Of a stretch of 10,927 bases of DNA, positions 7,195 to 10,927 are shown piece after piece; the first letter of the stretch is position 1; every line of letters begins with the position of its first letter. The notes below the pieces were generated by a model. That model worked only from the letters and a program-made list of their open reading frames with translations, searched no databases and was not told the DNA's origin. The stretch is from an uncultured Chlamydiaceae bacterium (lineage in GTDB: Bacteria > Chlamydiota > Chlamydiia > Chlamydiales > Parachlamydiaceae), in assembly GCA_945957185.1 (NCBI GenBank), contig CAMFKA010000055.1, positions 1-10,927 on the forward strand. The letters run 5' to 3'. The position numbers were made by a program, and so were the translations under genes.

Positions 7195-8043
7195 TTATCT
7201 GCCTGCAATGCCTCTAGCATAAGTTTTGATGTTGTCGGTCGTGGTTTTGAGGATCTCGTTGGCAGATTTGTAATATTGTTCCATAATGTTTAAAAAACGC
7301 TGCAATGTCTCTGTCGTTGTGTTCATAAAACTTGTTGTCGCGTTGGTGGCGCTGTCCAGGAGTTGACTGATTTTTCCTCCCCCCGTCGCGCTTTGCCCAT
7401 TGATTCCGTATCCATCCATCGCCCATGCCTTCCAACCTTCAAAATCGGCCGCAGAATTGGGCATCGAATCGTAAACGGCTTGCAATTTTGCGTACATGCC
7501 GTTGGGGTCGGCTTTTTGGTCGTTTGTCATTTGTCCATCTAAGCTTGTGAGAACGGTTTCCAGGTTTTGTTTGTAAACCATCATCGAATTCGCCCAGCTT
7601 TGGAAATCAGGGCTGTTGGCAGTCCACGCTACACCGTTGTAACCGAACTGGTTAAACAGGTTGTCTTTCTTATATTTGTCGTAAGCATCGGTGACTTGGT
7701 TAAAAGCTTTTTCATAAGCGTCCGGATTGTCATACTTTTTGTCGTACGTAAACCCTTGCCCATATCCTTGTTGATACTGTCCGGTGTCAGGGTTAAAGTC
7801 TTTGGCAAAATCTTCGAAAGTGAGCTGTGGAAGCTGAACGACAGCATAATTACGCATTGCGGTGATGTCTTTTAATGTGTTGACGGCATTGTCAGTGGAA
7901 GAGAGCGCGGCTTGCAATTGCGATAGCTGCACTGTGATCATTTGGTTCCCAAAGCGGATGTAGACAAGCTCGACGTACGCGTTTAGTGTGTGGTCTTTTG
8001 AATCCCAACTGATGTTTGGATCATTTGTTACATTTGTCGTCAT
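7195..8043 (-). CDS. Cys-free secreted-type protein, candidate T3S tip or filament subunit
   Basis: Not recognised by family. It has 282 aa, no cysteine and no membrane segment. An N-terminal amphipathic helix (about 33-63, MITVQLSQLQAALSSTDNAV) precedes an aromatic, Tyr/Gly/Asp-rich middle (85-150) and a further helical part (150-195). A long C-terminal helix runs from about 225 to 278 (LQRFLNIMEQYYKSANEIL). Helix, globular middle and C-terminal helix is the general plan of LcrV/IpaD tip proteins and EspA-type filament subunits. It is first in the run of closely spaced genes ahead of chaperone-CopB-CopD, where Yersinia has lcrGV. The ribosome binding site AGAGGG lies 4 bases from the ATG. 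An effector is the main alternative. Confidence 0.85.
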   Translation of the reverse strand: MTTNVTNDPNISWDSKDHTLNAYVELVYIRFGNQMITVQLSQLQAALSSTDNAVNTLKDITAMRNYAVVQLPQLTFEDFAKDFNPDTGQYQQGYGQGFTYDKKYDNPDAYEKAFNQVTDAYDKYKKDNLFNQFGYNGVAWTANSPDFQSWANSMMVYKQNLETVLTSLDGQMTNDQKADPNGMYAKLQAVYDSMPNSAADFEGWKAWAMDGYGINGQSATGGGKISQLLDSATNATTSFMNTTTETLQRFLNIMEQYYKSANEILKTTTDNIKTYARGIAGR

Positions 8044-8089
8044 AGTTCCCTCTTAATTCGGGTTATTGTTATACAATCCCTACAAATTA

Positions 8090-8119
8090 ATTTTAGATCT
8101 TATCTGTTTTGTTGCGCAA
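8090..8119 (-). promoter_or_regulatory. Candidate promoter for the translocator operon
   Basis: In the 98-bp gap before the 282-aa gene, minus-strand TAAAAT (8090-8095) matches five of six -10 positions. A weak -35, TTGCGC (8114-8119), lies 18 bases upstream. The -35 overlaps a perfect 8-base palindrome (TTGCGCAA, 8112-8119). Another possible -10, TATAAC, lies nearer the gene. No terminator hairpin separates this from the 869-aa gene, so read-through is also possible. Confidence 0.25.
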
Positions 8120-8141
8120 TAGTATTACTGTTAATATTTCA

Positions 8142-10751
8142 TTAAATCTGTACATCGATACTCTTTTTAAAGTTAGAAGGCTCGTTTTTCTGGTACATAA
8201 CTCCGGTCGCTCCCGAGTACAAGATGTTATTTGCCGGATCCATCAATGCCTGGGCAAATGCATACAATTCCACCTTCGGCGCTAGATAAACTTCCATCCG
8301 ATCTGCCAACTTGGAGCGCTCCTCTTTCGTCGCTGCTTTCTGGGAATTACTGATGCTATCACGCAAAATGTTGATCACAGAAGTGTGATTATCCCCAAAC
8401 AGCAGGGTTGTTAATTCATGGGAAAGCTCGTGGCTAGGGACAACACCTAGCTCTTTACGAAGGAGACGTATCGTGTCGTTGCTGACTTGATCCTTCAAAT
8501 CATCCGCAGTCACCGGAGTTTTGCCAGCCGATTTCTGTGTCGGTTTCGAAGTAAAATCGTTCAAATGACTTAAAACAAGGTTCGCTTTTGCCAACGCATC
8601 TTCCGGTTTTACTCCCGTCAGCTGAAATTCTTGCACAAGTTCGTTGCGGAATTCCTTCTGCGACGAAATCTTTGGATTGTTCAATAACACGTTGTTGACA
8701 GCTTTGGTGATGGAGACGTCGGTGAATAGCGGATCGGCCAGCACGAGCTTATCCAAAGCGGGTTTATTGAGCGCCTGAAGCAGTTCAGGGTGGGCAATCT
8801 CATCCTGTAAAATAGAAATGGCTGTAGAAGCGAGCTGATCGCTTAGTTTTGGATCGACATTTTGCTCGCGCAACGCCGACGCAATCGCCTGTTGCAGTTG
8901 CTCGGGATTGGCTTTTTTGGATGCGACAACAGCTTTTGCGATCGCTGCGAAGATTGTTTTTTCCGATTCCACCGCAGATTTTCCGGTTTGCTGCGTCAAA
9001 ACTTGTGTGAGGGTCGTTTTAACTTGTTCTTGCGAGACGGCGTCGTTAAGGGCGTCTCCAACTGTTCCTTGAGCAGGTTGTTGCAGCAATGCGTTGATTT
9101 CAGGGTGTGCCGTTCCCCCTGCTGCAGCAACCATCTGTTTTACAAGATCCGGAGTTCCAAGAGCCTTTGCGGCTTGAAATAGGGTCATAAGGGCACCTGT
9201 TAACTGCAGGTCACCTACGGTTTTATTAACAACTGTGGGTGTAGGGGTGATGCCGGCCTCGTTTAAGGTTCCGTTAACGCCATCTTCATAGATTCCGAAA
9301 TTGGATAGTTTTTGCAGTTCATTTCCAAAACCTACCGTAGTGGCAATTTTAGAAGCGCTTTTGTCGGGTGTGATTTGATTTAGATTGTCTCCCAATAGCT
9401 TAACAGCAGCTTTTCCTGCAAAGATACCGGATGAGACCAAGTACTGTGCCGATACCATTTTCAAAATGGACTCTGCAGTGGCTTGCTGAGCTTTCGTGAA
9501 AGTCGATTTTTGATCCGCCGGAACGGTTTGCGTGACATACTGGGCGAATAAGTTCAGGTAATCCGTGCCGGAAGGGGTTCCATTACTTTGATTGGCAGTT
9601 GCAAGCCTGTTAGTAGCTGCTTGGACAGCTTCTTGCTCGACCATAGGATTTGTAGAAATTTTGTTGAGCTTCAGTTTGTCTTGGTAATAATCGACTGACG
9701 CTTGATTGGCGCTAAGGAATGTGGACATATTTTTGAAGGCGATATAAAGGAGGTCGAAAGCGCTGTCAATCATCACTTGAATCAGCTCGTTTTGCGCTTT
9801 GATGTCCGCAACGGGTGCTGTAGCGGAAAATGTTCCAAGAGCTGCAGGACGAGTAAAGCTCGCGTCTGTTGGGGGAGGGTCTGCAGTAATTTTTTGCCAA
9901 GTGTATCCTGCAACGGTAATAGCAGTAGGTTGTGGTGGTGGCGCTATGCCGCCGCCTCCGGCTGCTGCCGCCAAACCATTATATTGATTGAGCATGTCAG
10001 AAAGCGTTTTGATCTGGTCGCCGAATTTTTGAACGAAATTAGTGTTGTAGTCGGCGACGACGTTAGCGAGGTTGGCATTTTTTTGATCGACATACCTGTT
10101 ATAATTGTCGACCGTAGTGAGATAGGTTGCGTTGGCAGCGGTCTGTGCTGCGTTTGCTGCATCGAGATCTGCTTGTGTCGCATTTCCGTTAGCTAACTTC
10201 TCTGTTACATCAGTAACGGCTGCTTTTGCGTCATCTAAAGCCTTTTGAGCGTCTTGCACCGATTTAATGGCAGCTTTGTCTTGCGCACTGTACAACAGAT
10301 CGTTGTAATGGTTGATTTGTTGATTCAAAGAATCGACTTGAGAGGCGTATTCTGTTTGGATGGAATCGCTAAAGGCGTCAAGTTTGTTCGCCCACTCGAT
10401 CAAAGCGTTCAACGCCATCACGTCCGCAAAAACACTTTGATTGAATTTTTGCGCAATTGCGATGTCGTTTATATCGTCGTCATAAGAACTTTCGGTGAAC
10501 TTACGGATCACTTCCATCATGACTTGGGAGTATTCGGAAATAGAGATTTTCCCGTCCGGTCGAGACAGTGAAGGCGTGGACGGACTAGCGACAGTGCCCA
10601 AAGTGGTGGTTGTGTTAGCAGCGGCGGGTGCGATATCGGATTGATAGTAAGAAGTGTCGGCAGGTTGGATGGTATCGGTCGTGACTCCGGGGGTGGTGGG
10701 CGTCACGGCGTTAGGATCTTGGATGCTGCCAGTATTATTTACTGTTGACAT
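8142..10751 (-). CDS. Large Cys-free helical protein, putative T3S effector or translocator-associated protein
   Basis: Not recognised by family. It has 869 aa, no cysteine, no signal peptide and no clear membrane segment. Residues 1-60 are Thr/Pro/Asn/Ala-rich and disordered, typical of a T3S signal. Residues 66-250 are helical, with coiled coil at about 125-240. A Gly/Pro hinge (AAAGGGGIAPPPQP) lies at about 263-276. Residues 315-390 are again helical. The C-terminal half contains four degenerate helical-hairpin repeats of about 36 residues (573-608, 615-650, 697-732, 751-787). The C-terminus ends in a basic/polar tail (NFKKSIDVQI). Length and style recall large chlamydial secreted proteins such as the DUF582 family (CT619-CT621, CT711), but I cannot show homology. 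The start at 10751 is chosen because AAGGAG (10758-10763) lies 6 bases upstream; the ATG at 10772 would have this site inside the coding region. It has its own promoter. Confidence 0.88.
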   Translation of the reverse strand: MSTVNNTGSIQDPNAVTPTTPGVTTDTIQPADTSYYQSDIAPAAANTTTTLGTVASPSTPSLSRPDGKISISEYSQVMMEVIRKFTESSYDDDINDIAIAQKFNQSVFADVMALNALIEWANKLDAFSDSIQTEYASQVDSLNQQINHYNDLLYSAQDKAAIKSVQDAQKALDDAKAAVTDVTEKLANGNATQADLDAANAAQTAANATYLTTVDNYNRYVDQKNANLANVVADYNTNFVQKFGDQIKTLSDMLNQYNGLAAAAGGGGIAPPPQPTAITVAGYTWQKITADPPPTDASFTRPAALGTFSATAPVADIKAQNELIQVMIDSAFDLLYIAFKNMSTFLSANQASVDYYQDKLKLNKISTNPMVEQEAVQAATNRLATANQSNGTPSGTDYLNLFAQYVTQTVPADQKSTFTKAQQATAESILKMVSAQYLVSSGIFAGKAAVKLLGDNLNQITPDKSASKIATTVGFGNELQKLSNFGIYEDGVNGTLNEAGITPTPTVVNKTVGDLQLTGALMTLFQAAKALGTPDLVKQMVAAAGGTAHPEINALLQQPAQGTVGDALNDAVSQEQVKTTLTQVLTQQTGKSAVESEKTIFAAIAKAVVASKKANPEQLQQAIASALREQNVDPKLSDQLASTAISILQDEIAHPELLQALNKPALDKLVLADPLFTDVSITKAVNNVLLNNPKISSQKEFRNELVQEFQLTGVKPEDALAKANLVLSHLNDFTSKPTQKSAGKTPVTADDLKDQVSNDTIRLLRKELGVVPSHELSHELTTLLFGDNHTSVINILRDSISNSQKAATKEERSKLADRMEVYLAPKVELYAFAQALMDPANNILYSGATGVMYQKNEPSNFKKSIDVQI
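8391..9035 (-). repeat. Four degenerate helical-hairpin protein repeats in the 869-aa protein
   Basis: Four protein segments of about 36 residues share a pattern: charged start, amphipathic helix, a turn with V-x-P, then a second helix ending in leucine and usually Asp. Turns and second helices include NVDPKLSDQLASTAISIL, GVKPEDALAKANLVLSHL and VVPSHELSHELTTLLFG. The first copy (SQEQVKTTLTQVLTQQTG onward) lacks the proline. Spacing between copies is irregular (about 6, 46 and 18 residues). The alignment was by eye. Confidence 0.4.
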
Positions 10752-10757
10752 AGCAAA

Positions 10758-10763
10758 CTCCTT
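10758..10763 (-). promoter_or_regulatory. Ribosome binding site deciding the start of the 869-aa gene
   Basis: AAGGAG on the minus strand lies 6 bases from the ATG at 10749-10751. This makes the ATG at 10770-10772, which would add MKLKEFA, an unlikely start. Confidence 0.8.
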
Positions 10764-10792
10764 TAATTTCAACTAACAATCTTTATATCTTA

Positions 10793-10822
10793 ATTATATA
10801 ATTGTTTTAATTGTGTCGTCTA
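10793..10822 (-). promoter_or_regulatory. Sigma70/sigma66-like promoter of the 869-aa gene
   Basis: A perfect -10, TATAAT (10793-10798), lies 18 bases from TAGACG (10817-10822), which matches four of six -35 positions. The spacer is AT-rich. The -10 is 41 bases before the chosen start, giving a leader of about 35 bases. Confidence 0.5.
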
Positions 10823-10888
10823 CAGTAAAGTTAATTGGACGAAAATTCGACGGATTGGACGGGGCCAATGGTGTCAACTTAAGGATTT

Positions 10889-10927
10889 ATGTCGACCTTT
10901 CAGGCCTCCGATGTTTTATCTGGGTCT
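10889..10927 (+). CDS. Possible 5' end of a divergent gene, cut by the window edge
   Basis: Thirteen codons (MSTFQASDVLSGS) are open to the right edge, preceded by AAGGA (10881-10885) at 3 bases from the ATG and by an in-frame TAA (10880-10882). It would be divergent from the 869-aa gene. The fragment is too short to identify. On the opposite strand the same bases read a short tail (NIGGLKGRHKSLS, then TGA at 10874-10876) after a TAA, which could instead be the remnant of a transposase C-terminus. Confidence 0.25.
   Translation, partial: MSTFQASDVLSGS

Noticed and set aside
8112..8119. TTGCGCAA palindrome as an operator.
   Set aside because: An 8-base palindrome is easily expected by chance and there is no second copy; it is noted only within the weak promoter call.
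8044..8141. Rho-independent terminator between the 869-aa and 282-aa genes.
   Set aside because: No GC-rich stem followed by a T-run is present on either strand.
8418..8432. HELSH string in the 869-aa protein matching the HExxH zinc-protease motif.
   Set aside because: A proline lies two residues before it, no downstream third ligand is evident, and the string falls within the second helix of a degenerate repeat whose other copies lack it.
9702..10196. Plus-strand open frame opposite the 869-aa gene, with Cys/Gly-rich translation.
   Set aside because: It is a shadow of the long minus-strand gene, which has a promoter, ribosome binding site and coherent secreted-protein composition.
10752..10772. 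Upstream start giving MKLKEFA at the N-terminus of the 869-aa protein.
   Set aside because: These codons contain the AAGGAG ribosome binding site for the next ATG, and no such site precedes the ATG at 10772.

Overview
The window looks like a type III secretion (T3S) locus from a member of the phylum Chlamydiae, more likely an amoeba- or arthropod-associated 'environmental' lineage (Parachlamydia/Waddlia/Criblamydia-like) than Chlamydiaceae. The evidence is an Scc4-like chaperone directly upstream of a tandem-FHA CdsD/SctD protein, plus SycD/LcrH-type TPR chaperones flanking CopB- and CopD-like translocators. The proteins are larger than, or different from, the Chlamydiaceae versions I know. 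I could not run a database search, so family calls rest on visible motifs, topology and gene order.

All nine substantial genes are on the minus strand, so transcription runs from right to left. From right to left: a possible plus-strand gene start or IS remnant at the right edge (10889-10927); an AT-rich spacer with a good sigma70/sigma66-like promoter; an 869-residue cysteine-free helical protein (8142-10751); a 98-bp spacer; then a tight run of genes with gaps of 6-32 bp. This run encodes a 282-aa cysteine-free protein, a 189-aa cysteine-free protein, a SycD-like chaperone, a 912-aa CopB-like translocator, a 159-aa acidic protein, a second SycD-like chaperone, a 278-aa CopD-like translocator and an Scc4/CesT-like chaperone. 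After a 73-bp gap comes cdsD, which is cut off at residue 300 by the left edge.

The genes form a coherent unit. Two hydrophobic translocators would form the host-membrane pore, and two TPR chaperones would hold them before secretion. Two hydrophilic, Cys-free proteins sit where Yersinia has lcrG-lcrV (tip/regulator), ahead of lcrH-yopB-yopD. A CesT-type chaperone and the inner-membrane ring protein SctD then lead into the structural operon. In Chlamydiaceae the translocator cluster and the scc4-cdsD cluster are separate loci; here they are contiguous.

The first 46 bases are not biological. Bases 13-46 match the Illumina Nextera read-2 transposase adapter, and the preceding 12 bases match an i7 index plus the end of P7. 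Genuine sequence starts at base 47, so the truncation of cdsD is an assembly/library edge. No rRNA, tRNA, CRISPR array or convincing terminator was found, and no gene-free stretch exceeds 300 bases.
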